64,000 nucleotides of DNA. Source: Kitasatospora aureofaciens (GTDB lineage: Bacteria; Actinomycetota; Actinomycetes; Streptomycetales; Streptomycetaceae). The stretch is taken from positions 161,373-225,372 of the forward strand of contig NZ_JAHTKP010000009.1 in NCBI RefSeq assembly GCF_019192735.1, in the 5' to 3' direction. Shown piece by piece: positions 34,813-43,162 of the stretch (within the stretch, counting starts at the first letter, position 1; every line of letters starts with the position of its first letter). A program made the translations under genes and the position numbers. The notes under the pieces are model-generated. The model had not been told where the DNA came from. It was given only the letters and a program-made list of their open reading frames with translations, and did no database searches.

Positions 34813-37800
34813 GTGACCGAGCAGGGCAACGGACTTCGGGCGGGAACCGGCCCCGGCCGGGACGGGGAGGGCGCCGCTCCCCGGGTCAGGCTGCGCGACC
34901 GGGACGCGGAACTGCGCTCCGCCGAGACCGCCGTCGACAAGCTGTGCCGCGAATTCGCCGCCGGCGGCACCGAGATCGGTGAACTGCTGACGATCTCCGG
35001 CCGCCCCGGCATCGGCAAGACCAGCCTGCTGCACGAGGTCCGGCGGACCGCCAAACTCCGCGACGGCGCCACCGTGCTGTTCGCGCGCGGCGGCGAGCAG
35101 CAGGTCAAGGAGCCGTACCACGTGCTGCGCCAGCTCCTCCAACCCGCGCTCACCGGCCTCGAACCGGGCGAGTTCCGCCAGGTCATGGGCACCTGGGAGG
35201 AGGTCGTCGGACCGGCCATGGGCCTCAAGCAGCCCAAGGCCGGCGCCCGCCGCCTCGACCCGCAGGGCGTGCGCGACGGCCTCGACTACGTGCTCACCCA
35301 GCTCGCGCCGCGTCGCGCGCCACTGGTGATGATCGTCGACGACCTGCACTGGTCCGACCTCGAATCCCTGTCCTGGCTCACCCAGTTCGCCGTCCGCGCC
35401 CGCGAACTGCCCGTCCTGCTCGTCTTCGCGTTCCGCGAGGACGAGAACGACTGGCAGTCGGAAGCCCGGCAGCACCACGGCACCGTGCTCAAACTCGCCA
35501 CCCGAAAGCACGAACTGAACCGCCTCTCCCTGGGCTCCGTCACCGACATCATCCGCGCCGAACTCGGCGACAAGGCCGAGGACGCTTTCTGCTACGAGTT
35601 CTGGACCGTCGTCAACGGCAACCCCTACGAGGCCGTCGCCCTGCTCGACCAGGTCCGCGACCAGGACCTCGACCCGGTCGAGGAGAACTCCGTCCAACTG
35701 CGCGAACTCGCCGTCGACGCCAACGGGATGACCCTCAAGACCTGGCTCGACCGGCTCGGCGCCAGCACCCTGCGCTTCGCCTGGGCCTGCGCCATGCTGG
35801 GCACCGACATCCGGATCGACCTCGCCACCCGGATCTCCACCCAGAGCGCCGAGGGCGCCCGCGACTCCATCAAGCAGCTGCGCAAGCAACGCGTCCTCAC
35901 CCAGACCCCCAACGGAAACCTCGAATTCGTCCACCCACTGATCGGCAGCTCGATCTACAACACCATGCCGGAGGCCACCCGCACCGGCATGCACGGCGTC
36001 GCCGCCGCCGAGATCGAGAACGCCGGACTCGGCCTGCTCGCCGCCTCCCGCCACCTGGTCGAGACCTTCTCCGGCGAGGGCGACGACCGTACTGTCCGCA
36101 AGCTCCGCAAGGCCGCCGCCGAACACCTGCTGATCGGTGCCCCCGAGGCCGCCCAGCGCTGCCTGCACCGCGCGCTCAACGAGCCGCCCGCCGACGACAT
36201 CCGCGCCGAGGTGCTGTACGAGCTGGGCTGCTCCGCCCTGCTCACCGACCCGGGCGCCACCGTCAACCAACTGAAGCTCGCCCTTGACCCGGACGAGGGA
36301 CCACTGCGCCCCGCGCTGCGGGTTGACGCCACCTTCCGGCTCTCCGAAGTGCTCGCACACAGCGGCGAACTGCGCGAGGCCGCGCTGGTCTGCCAGCGGG
36401 AGGCGGCCGAGATCGAGGACGACCCGGCCGGCAAGCTCCGGCTCCAGGCCGCCTCGTTCATGTGGCACGCGTTCCGCAAGTCCGAGGAGGACGGCCCCGG
36501 GCGCTCCCAGCGCCTCGGCGAGCTGTGCGACAGCCTCACCGGCCGCGAGGCCGCCGACCGCGCCGTCCTCGCGATGCGCGCCTGGGACCTCACCCTGCGC
36601 GGCGAGCCCACCACCGACGCGCTGGCCTACGCCGACGACGTCCTGGAGTCCGGCCGGCTGCCCAAGGGCCTCGGCTGGACCGACAGCACCTGGGGCTTCG
36701 AACTGCCCTCGATGCTCGGTCTCACCTATACCTACAACGACCGCATCGCCCAGGCCGAGCGGCTGTTCGCGGACGCCATCATCCAGTTCGAGGTCGCCGG
36801 GTGGAGCGGCGCCCACCGGGGCTTCGCCTACTTCCTGATGGGCCTGGCCCGCTTCCGCCGCGGACTGCTCGCCGAGGCCGAGGACTTCCTGCGCCGCGCC
36901 CTGCGGCTTTCCGAGCGGATCGGCCCCAAGCTGCCGCTCGCCTGGGACGCGGTCGGAGTGCTGGTGGACACCCTGCTCGCCCGCGGCCGGGTCGACGAGG
37001 CCTGGGAGCTCGCCAACCGCTTCGGCTTCCACCCGCCGTACCACGACACCGCGATGGTGCTGCCGGACGCGCCCTCGCTGTACGGCAAGCTGCTGGTCGC
37101 GAAGAAGCGCTACGCCGGTGCCGCCGCCGCGCTCACCGAGGCCGGCGCCCAGCTGGAGGCTCGTGGCTGGCGCAACACCGTCTGGGCGCCGTGGGCGGGC
37201 CACCTCGCCATCGCCATCGCCCAGGACGAGCCGGACCGCGCCCGCGAGTACGCACAGAAGGCGATCCGGGACGCGCGCACCTTCGGCACCGCCTCGGCGA
37301 TCGGCACCGCGCTGCGGCTGCACGCCGAGATCGAGGACGGCCAGCAGGCGGTCGAGCTGCTGCAGGAGGCAGTGAGGTACCTCGGGCAGTCCCCGGCCGG
37401 GTACGAGCACGCCGTCGCGCTGGTCGAGCTCGGGGCGGCGCTGCGCCGGGTCGGGCGGCTGGACGACGCCCAGGAGTACCTGTACCAGGGCATCGAGCTG
37501 GCCCAGCACTGCTCGGCCGAGGGCCTGGTCGACCAGGCGCGGCGGGAGCTGGCCAACTACGGGCTGCGGCCCAACCGGCTGGGGGACTTCCGCGAGACGC
37601 TCAGTCAGCCGGAGTGGGACGTTGCCAGGCTGGCCGCGCGGGGCGTGCCGCCGCAGCGGATCGCCGACGAGCTGGGCGTCCAGCTCGGCCTGGTGAACCG
37701 GCGGCTGGCGGCGGTGTACCGCAAGGCGGGCAGCGGGCCGGACGGCCTGGCGACGGCGCTCGGGCTGCCCGGGCTGCCCGGGCAGCCGCGGGAGGCCACG

Positions 37801-37845
37801 CGGCCGAGCGATGAGGCGGACGACGTGGATGGCGCGGAGGAGTAG
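34813..37845 (+). CDS. Large ATP-binding LuxR-type (LAL) regulator
   Basis: A 1010-residue STAND-type regulator. The N-terminal AAA-like ATPase has Walker A (GRPGIGKTS, from residue 63) and Walker B (LVMIVDDLHWSD). A long helical, TPR-like middle runs to about residue 920. At about residues 930-975 is a LuxR-like helix-turn-helix (SQPEWDVARLAARGVPPQ... ), somewhat diverged from the classical LTxRE form. Such proteins usually activate secondary-metabolite or sugar genes. GTG 34813 follows GGAGG; an upstream in-frame ATG would add an unlikely arm. Being divergent from the terpene cyclase, it may control it. Confidence 0.87.
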   Translation: MTEQGNGLRAGTGPGRDGEGAAPRVRLRDRDAELRSAETAVDKLCREFAAGGTEIGELLTISGRPGIGKTSLLHEVRRTAKLRDGATVLFARGGEQQVKEPYHVLRQLLQPALTGLEPGEFRQVMGTWEEVVGPAMGLKQPKAGARRLDPQGVRDGLDYVLTQLAPRRAPLVMIVDDLHWSDLESLSWLTQFAVRARELPVLLVFAFREDENDWQSEARQHHGTVLKLATRKHELNRLSLGSVTDIIRAELGDKAEDAFCYEFWTVVNGNPYEAVALLDQVRDQDLDPVEENSVQLRELAVDANGMTLKTWLDRLGASTLRFAWACAMLGTDIRIDLATRISTQSAEGARDSIKQLRKQRVLTQTPNGNLEFVHPLIGSSIYNTMPEATRTGMHGVAAAEIENAGLGLLAASRHLVETFSGEGDDRTVRKLRKAAAEHLLIGAPEAAQRCLHRALNEPPADDIRAEVLYELGCSALLTDPGATVNQLKLALDPDEGPLRPALRVDATFRLSEVLAHSGELREAALVCQREAAEIEDDPAGKLRLQAASFMWHAFRKSEEDGPGRSQRLGELCDSLTGREAADRAVLAMRAWDLTLRGEPTTDALAYADDVLESGRLPKGLGWTDSTWGFELPSMLGLTYTYNDRIAQAERLFADAIIQFEVAGWSGAHRGFAYFLMGLARFRRGLLAEAEDFLRRALRLSERIGPKLPLAWDAVGVLVDTLLARGRVDEAWELANRFGFHPPYHDTAMVLPDAPSLYGKLLVAKKRYAGAAAALTEAGAQLEARGWRNTVWAPWAGHLAIAIAQDEPDRAREYAQKAIRDARTFGTASAIGTALRLHAEIEDGQQAVELLQEAVRYLGQSPAGYEHAVALVELGAALRRVGRLDDAQEYLYQGIELAQHCSAEGLVDQARRELANYGLRPNRLGDFRETLSQPEWDVARLAARGVPPQRIADELGVQLGLVNRRLAAVYRKAGSGPDGLATALGLPGLPGQPREATRPSDEADDVDGAEE

Positions 37846-37917
37846 GCGGAGGGTGCTCGTTCCGCGCGGCGTCCGGCCGGGATTGCGCGCCCGGCGGACG
37901 GATGCGCTCGGGCGGCG

Positions 37918-37943
37918 CGCGGGGGCTCGCGAGCGCCCCCGCG
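37918..37943 (+). terminator. Hairpin after the LAL regulator
   Basis: CGCGGGGG (37918-37925) pairs with CCCCCGCG (37936-37943), with a 10-base loop that contains CTCGCGAG, itself self-complementary. Confidence 0.65.
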
Positions 37944-37976
37944 GCCGTCGCCGTCGGGCTGGTGTCGTCGGGCAGG

Positions 37977-38080
37977 CTGACGTCGTCAGGTTGACGGTCG
38001 TCAGGTGACGGTCGCCAGGCAGGCAGTCATTACTGGCGGCTGACGGTCGTTGAGCGGGCTGACGGTCGTTAGGCTGACGG
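37977..38080. repeat. Cluster of CTGACGGTCGTCAG-type inverted repeats
   Basis: Five full copies and one part copy of a 13-15 bp unit, the best being TTGACGGTCGTCAG, lie at about 37977, 37991, 38005, 38040, 38059 and 38074. Each is itself dyad-symmetric (CTGACG...CGTCAG). They occupy the space between the LAL gene and galM; no gene is seen in 37846-38164. Confidence 0.85.
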
Positions 38081-38164
38081 ACACCGGACCCGCCGCGGCG
38101 GACCCGGACGGACCCGGAACGGGGCGACCGCGGCAGGCCCGTGACCGCCAGTGAGGAGCAGGCC

Positions 38165-39229
38165 ATGGCGACCCAGGCCACCAGCGTGCGCCACGAACCC
38201 CTTGACGCCTCCGGCGCGGGCGCCGCGATCGAGCGCTGGACGCTCACCGCCGGCCCGTACGAGGCGAGCGTGCTCACCCTCGGCGCCACCCTGCACACCC
38301 TGACCGCGCCCGACCGCTCCGGCCGCCCGGCCCAACTGCTGCTCGCCACCGACAAGTTGGCCCAGATCCTCGGCCCGGCCCGGCACTACGGCACCGTGGT
38401 CGGCCGGTACGCCAACCGGATCGACGGCTCCAAGGTCACCATCGACGGCGAGGAGCACCCGCTCGCCCCCACCGGCGGTGGCATGACCATCCACGGCGGC
38501 CCGGACGGCTTTGCCCAGCGGATGTGGGAGGCCGAGGAGGCCGACGGTGGGGTGCGGCTGCGGCTGCACAGCCCGGACGGCGACCAGGGCTTCCCCGGCG
38601 CGCTGGACGTCACCGTCACCTACACCCTGGATCCGGCCGGCGAGCTGGTGATCGCCTACCGCGCCGTCACCACCAAGCCGACCGTCGTCAACCTCACCAA
38701 CCACGCGTACTTCAACCTCGCGGGTGAAGGCAGCGGCGACGTCCTCGGCCACCTGCTCACCCTGGACGCCGACGGGTACACCCCCGCCGACGAGCGGCAG
38801 ATCCCGTACGGGCGGACCGAGCCGGTGGCCGGCACGCCGTTCGACTTCACCGCGGCCACGCCGATCGGCAAGTCGGTGCACGACGAGCACCCGCAGCTGG
38901 CCGGGCCCGGCGGCTACGACCACAACTGGGTGCTGCGCCCGCGGCCGGCCGACGGAACGCCGGCCCGGGCGGCGCTGCTGGAGGACCCGGTCAGCGGCCG
39001 CACCCTGGAGGTGCTGACCACCGAGCCGGGCATCCAGGTCTACACCGCCAACAAGTTCCAGGGCGCGGTCACCGGCGCGAGCGGCGTCCCGTACGGGCCG
39101 TTCGCCGGGATCGCGCTGGAGACCCAGCACTTCCCGGACTCCCCGCACCACCCGGACTTCCCGAGCACGGTTCTGCGGCGGGGGGAGGAGTTCCGCTCGA
39201 CGACCGTGCTGCGGCTGGGGACCAACTAG
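38165..39229 (+). CDS. galM: Aldose 1-epimerase
   Basis: A 354-residue mutarotase of the GalM family, interconverting alpha and beta anomers of hexoses. H180 in NLTNHAYFNLAG is the general acid, and E319 in IALETQHFPDSP the general base; R in GRYANRI lies in the substrate pocket. No signal peptide is evident, so it is cytoplasmic. ATG 38165 follows GAGGAG. It lies upstream of the alpha-glucoside operon on the same strand, separated by a pseudogene, so a shared sugar role is plausible. Confidence 0.94.
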   Translation: MATQATSVRHEPLDASGAGAAIERWTLTAGPYEASVLTLGATLHTLTAPDRSGRPAQLLLATDKLAQILGPARHYGTVVGRYANRIDGSKVTIDGEEHPLAPTGGGMTIHGGPDGFAQRMWEAEEADGGVRLRLHSPDGDQGFPGALDVTVTYTLDPAGELVIAYRAVTTKPTVVNLTNHAYFNLAGEGSGDVLGHLLTLDADGYTPADERQIPYGRTEPVAGTPFDFTAATPIGKSVHDEHPQLAGPGGYDHNWVLRPRPADGTPARAALLEDPVSGRTLEVLTTEPGIQVYTANKFQGAVTGASGVPYGPFAGIALETQHFPDSPHHPDFPSTVLRRGEEFRSTTVLRLGTN

Positions 39230-39230
39230 G

Positions 39231-39266
39231 GCTTGTCCTAGAACTTGTCCTAGAACTTGTCGTAGA
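39231..39266. repeat. Three 12-bp tandem repeats
   Basis: GCTTGTCCTAGA, ACTTGTCCTAGA and ACTTGTCGTAGA lie end to end directly after the galM stop. They overlap the end of the acetyltransferase remnant, whose stop codon is repeated by the array. Confidence 0.9.
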
Positions 39267-39506
39267 GCCCGTCGCGGTCCCGGCGCATGCAGAGCCGGGG
39301 CCGGCGGTCGAGGCCGTGGTCCGCCTCCTGGCGGCGAATCTCCCGCAGGCCCGGAGTGACCTCGTGTAGCGGGCCAGCTCGTGCGGGGCCGGGGGTTCGT
39401 CCTCGGCGATCTCCTGCATGCCGGTGGCGGCGAACGGTGCCCCGGCGGCCCGTTCCAGCTCGCACAGCAGCGGCAGTTCGTCCTTCTTGGCGTCTCTGAT
39501 GCGCAT
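39250..39506 (-). pseudogene. GNAT acetyltransferase pseudogene with central deletion
   Basis: The first 45 codons from ATG 39506 read as a GNAT N-acetyltransferase N-terminus (MRIRDAKKDELPLLCELERA, then AAGAPFAATGMQEIAEDEPP). In another frame, the last 30 codons to 39250 read as a GNAT C-terminus (EADHGLDRRPRLCMRR). The central acetyl-CoA-binding core, roughly 90 residues of a 170-residue protein, is missing, and the two ends are out of frame. It cannot be functional. The gene lies between galM and the maltose operon and probably decayed in place. Confidence 0.82.
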
Positions 39507-39659
39507 ACGGCCAGCCTGCTGCAAGCGTCTTTCGGCCACGGACGGTGGTGTTCCAGGCCACAGGCCGCCGGGGTGAAACGGGCAAACTCGGACATTGTCG
39601 GGCACTGTCAACTACCGTGCGGCAACGTCCAGGACACGCGGCTGTAACGATCGCCGATT

Positions 39660-39680
39660 CTTGCAGAAACTTGCTGCAAG
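39660..39680. promoter_or_regulatory. LacI/MalR-type operator before the maltose operon
   Basis: CTTGCAG-N7-CTGCAAG is a perfect inverted repeat 137 bp before the binding-protein start. CTTGCTGCAAG overlaps its right half, and a further CTGCAAG lies near 39520. It resembles MalR sites of streptomycetes, and a LacI-family gene ends the operon. The space 39507-39816 holds no other gene. Confidence 0.72.
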
Positions 39681-39816
39681 ACCTTTCCGCAATGATTCCG
39701 CCGCTGTTAACTTCCTTCCCGAGCCCGACGGCAGCAACGGTGCAGTCGGCACGAGGCAGCCATTATGCGCCTGTCTCCGAACATCTCGGGCACCCCCACC
39801 CTCCCAAGGAGTTCTC

Positions 39817-41094
39817 ATGCGGCGTGGCATCGCGGCCTCTGCCCTCGTTGTGGCCCTCGCGGTCTCGATGGCTGCCTGTGGCAGCAGCGGCTCCAGCTCG
39901 AACGGCAAGGCCGACGGGCCGGTCACCCTCACCTACTGGGACACGTCGAACGCCACCAACGAGGCGCCGAACTACCAGGAACTCGTGAAGAAGTTCGAGG
40001 CGGCCAACCCGAACATCAAGGTCGACTTCGTCAACGTCCCGTTCGACCAGGCGCAGAACAAGCTCCAGACCGCCATGGGGGCCAAGGGCGCTCCGGACGT
40101 GTTCCGCTCCGAGGTCGGCTGGACCGCCGCCTTCGCCAAGGCCGGCTACCTGGAGCCGCTCGACGGCACCCCGGCCGCCGCCGACACCTCGGCCTTCCAG
40201 CCCAGCCTGATCCAGCAGGCCAAGTTCGACGGCAAGCTCTACGGCGTCCCGCTGGTCACCGACACCCTCGGCCTGCTCTACAACAAGGAGCTGTTCGCCA
40301 AGGCCGGGATCGCCGACGCCCCCAAGACCTGGGACGAGCTGAAGACCGACGCCGCCGCCATCAAGGACAAGGCGGGCGTGGACGGCTTCTGGCTGAAGGC
40401 CGCCGACGGCTACTACGCGATGCCGTTCCTGTTCGGCGAGGGCACCGACACCGTCGACGCCGCCGGCAAGAAGATCACCATCACCTCGCCCGAGGCCGTC
40501 AAGGGCGTCGAGACCTACAAGTCGATGTTCACCTCGCCCGGCACGGTCAAGGCCGACGTCACCACCGACGCCTACGCGCACATGATGGACGCCTTCAACA
40601 GCGGCAAGGTCGCGGCCATCATCCAGGGCCCCTGGGAGATCACCAACATCTACAAGGGCTCCGCCTTCGCCGACAAGAAGAACCTCGGCATCGCCGCCGT
40701 TCCGGCCGGCTCCAGCGGCAAGGCCGGCGCCCCCACCGGCGGCCACAACATCTCCGTCTACGCCGGTGCCGACCAGGCCCACAAGGCCGCGGCCGAGAAG
40801 TTCGCCGCCTTCATGACCTCGGCCGAGAGCCAGGCGTTCATCGCGCAGAAGAACTCCACCCTGCCGACCCGCTCCGACGCCTTCACCGCCGACGTCAAGG
40901 CCGACCCGGGCATCGCGGGCTTCCAGGCCGTGCTCGCCAGCGCCAAGCCGCGCCCGGAACTGCCCGAGTACAGCTCGCTGTTCGCCTCGCTCGGCACCAA
41001 CCTCGGCAAGGCCGTCCAGGGGACCAGCACCCAGGACGCGCTGAACACCGTCGCCACCGACTACACCAAGCTCCTCCCCGGCTTCGCCAAGTAG
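39817..41094 (+). CDS. malE: Maltose/oligosaccharide-binding lipoprotein
   Basis: A 425-residue extracellular solute-binding protein, family 1. The signal peptide ends in a lipobox, VSMAAC, anchoring the mature protein at its Cys. The core contains the DTLGLLYNKELFAKAG and GKVAAIIQGPWE elements of maltose/trehalose binders. ATG 39817 follows AAGGAG. It is the first gene of a five-gene set with two permeases, an alpha-glucosidase and a LacI regulator. No ATPase is present; streptomycetes usually use a shared MsiK for this. Confidence 0.92.
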   Translation: MRRGIAASALVVALAVSMAACGSSGSSSNGKADGPVTLTYWDTSNATNEAPNYQELVKKFEAANPNIKVDFVNVPFDQAQNKLQTAMGAKGAPDVFRSEVGWTAAFAKAGYLEPLDGTPAAADTSAFQPSLIQQAKFDGKLYGVPLVTDTLGLLYNKELFAKAGIADAPKTWDELKTDAAAIKDKAGVDGFWLKAADGYYAMPFLFGEGTDTVDAAGKKITITSPEAVKGVETYKSMFTSPGTVKADVTTDAYAHMMDAFNSGKVAAIIQGPWEITNIYKGSAFADKKNLGIAAVPAGSSGKAGAPTGGHNISVYAGADQAHKAAAEKFAAFMTSAESQAFIAQKNSTLPTRSDAFTADVKADPGIAGFQAVLASAKPRPELPEYSSLFASLGTNLGKAVQGTSTQDALNTVATDYTKLLPGFAK

Positions 41095-41176
41095 TCCCCA
41101 GCCGCCCGGCCCGCCGCCTTCGGGTGACGGGCCGGGCGATCGGCTCCCCCCGAATCCCCCGAGAAGGTGTCAAACG

Positions 41177-42178
41177 ATGTCAGTCGCCGTGCAGGGCGCC
41201 ACCGGCAAGGGCAGCCGGGAGCGCGAACCGCGTCCGGGCCTGCTGGAGCGCGTCAAGCGCTCCTACGCCAAGCACTGGTACGCCTACGCGATGATCGCCC
41301 CGGTCGTGCTGGTGCTCGGCGCGCTGGTGATCTACCCGCTCGTCGAGGGCATCTGGCTCACCCTCACCGACGCCAACAGCCTCAACGTCGCCCGCAAGAT
41401 CGGCGTCAACGAGATCCCGGCCAGCTACAACTTCGTCGGCTTCCACAACTACGCCGACATCCTGTGGGGCCCCGGCTCGTACGACCGTTTCTGGTCCCAC
41501 TTCATCTGGACCATCGCCTGGACGGCCATCTGCGTCTTCCTGCACTACACCCTCGGCCTGGGCCTCGCCCTGCTGCTCAACAAGAAGCTGCGCGGGCGCG
41601 CCGTCTACCGGATGCTGCTCATCCTGCCGTGGGCCGTGCCGACCTTCGTCACCGTCTTCTCCTGGCGCCTGATGCTCTCCGACGGCGGCATCGTCAACGG
41701 CATGCTCTCGTCCCTCCACCTGCCCCAACCCGGCTGGCTGACCGACCCGTTGGCGCAGAAGGCGGCCGCGATCATGGTCAACACGTGGGCCGGTGTGCCG
41801 TTCATGATGATCTCGCTGCTCGGCGGCCTGCAGTCGATCCCGGCCGAGCTGTACGAGGCCGCCGAGATGGACGGCGCCACGCCGTGGCAGCGCTTCCGGT
41901 ACGTCACCATGCCCGGGCTGCGCACCGTCTCCTCCACCGTCGTCCTGCTCGGCGTGATCTGGACGTTCAACCAGTTCAACGTCATCTTCCTGCTGTTCGG
42001 CACCGGCGCGCCCGACACCCAGCTGCTGGTCACCTGGGCCTACCGCCTCGGCTTCGGCCAGATCCCCCGGGACTACGCGCAGTCCGCCGCCTACGGCGTG
42101 ATCCTGCTGTCCATCCTGATCGTCTTCACCGCCTTCTACCGGCGCTGGCTCGCCCGCACCGAGCAGGCCAACGGCTGA
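41177..42178 (+). CDS. malF: Sugar ABC permease (MalF-like)
   Basis: A 333-residue type-I ABC permease with about six helices after a 35-residue cytoplasmic start. The EAA loop (EAAEMDGATPWQRFRYVTMP) is intact and would dock the shared ATPase. ATG 41177 follows GAGAAGG. It forms the membrane channel with MalG. Confidence 0.92.
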   Translation: MSVAVQGATGKGSREREPRPGLLERVKRSYAKHWYAYAMIAPVVLVLGALVIYPLVEGIWLTLTDANSLNVARKIGVNEIPASYNFVGFHNYADILWGPGSYDRFWSHFIWTIAWTAICVFLHYTLGLGLALLLNKKLRGRAVYRMLLILPWAVPTFVTVFSWRLMLSDGGIVNGMLSSLHLPQPGWLTDPLAQKAAAIMVNTWAGVPFMMISLLGGLQSIPAELYEAAEMDGATPWQRFRYVTMPGLRTVSSTVVLLGVIWTFNQFNVIFLLFGTGAPDTQLLVTWAYRLGFGQIPRDYAQSAAYGVILLSILIVFTAFYRRWLARTEQANG

Positions 42179-42219
42179 GGCCCCGGACCCAGTTGACCCA
42201 CGAAGGCAGGTAACCCCCG

Positions 42220-43125
42220 ATGAGCACCACCACCGAACGCCCCACCCCCGTGGCGACCGCGGCCCCGGCCGCCCGGCCCGCCAGGGTCCGCCCGCGCGGT
42301 GAGAGCAGTCCGCCGGCCAGGGCGCTGTCCCACGGCATCCTGATCCTGGCCGGCCTGATCGCGCTGTTCCCGGTGGCGTGGATCTTCTACGTCTCGCTCG
42401 GCCCGGACAAGAGCGACTACCTCCACGCCGGCGGGATCCTCGGCAAGCTCACGCTGTCGAACTACCAGCACGTGCTGTTCGACACCGACTTCTTCACCTG
42501 GTTCGGCAACGCCCTCCTGGTCTCCGGCGTTACCACCGTGTTCGGCGTGCTGCTCGCCGCCACCACCGGCTACGCCGTCTCCCGGATGCGCTTCCCGGGC
42601 CACCGACCGCTGATGTGGTCGCTGCTGGTCACCCAGATGTTCCCGATCGCGGTGCTGATCGTGCCGATGTACACGATGCTCTCCGACCTCGGCCTGCTGG
42701 ACAGCTACCTGGGCCTGATCCTGGTCTACTCGACCACCACCGTGCCGTACTGCGCCTGGCTGCTGAAGGGCTACTTCGACACCATCCCGGTGGAGATCGA
42801 CGAGGCCGGCCGGGTCGACGGGCTCACCCCGTTCGGCACCTTCTGGCGGCTGGTGCTGCCGCTCGCCCGCCCGGGCCTGGCGGTGGCCGCCTTCTACTCC
42901 TTCCTCACCTACTGGGCCGAGGTGCCCTTCGCGTCCACCTTCATGCTCAGCTCCGACAAGTACACGCTGGCCGTCGGCCTGCAGACCTTCGTCAGCGAGC
43001 ACGACGCCCAGTGGAACCTGATGGCCGCGACCGCCGTGCTGATCGCGATCCCGTCGGCGGCCTTCTTCTACCTGGTGCAGCGCCACCTGGTCACCGGCCT
43101 GACCGCCGGTGCCTCCAAGTCGTAA
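42220..43125 (+). CDS. malG: Sugar ABC permease (MalG-like)
   Basis: A 301-residue permease with six helices and an N-terminal Pro/Arg-rich arm of about 35 residues. EAGRVDGLTPFGTFWRLVLP is its EAA loop. It follows malF after 41 bp and is succeeded by the glucosidase gene after 37 bp, consistent with one operon. Confidence 0.92.
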   Translation: MSTTTERPTPVATAAPAARPARVRPRGESSPPARALSHGILILAGLIALFPVAWIFYVSLGPDKSDYLHAGGILGKLTLSNYQHVLFDTDFFTWFGNALLVSGVTTVFGVLLAATTGYAVSRMRFPGHRPLMWSLLVTQMFPIAVLIVPMYTMLSDLGLLDSYLGLILVYSTTTVPYCAWLLKGYFDTIPVEIDEAGRVDGLTPFGTFWRLVLPLARPGLAVAAFYSFLTYWAEVPFASTFMLSSDKYTLAVGLQTFVSEHDAQWNLMAATAVLIAIPSAAFFYLVQRHLVTGLTAGASKS

Positions 43126-43162
43126 CGCTCCTCGCTCCTCTAGTCCCCAAGGGATACCGTCG

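Noticed and set aside
34708..38355. 1215-codon open frame opposite the LAL regulator
   Set aside because: Low-complexity translation rich in Gly, Val, Gln and His, with no domain; the plus-strand protein has clear ATPase motifs.
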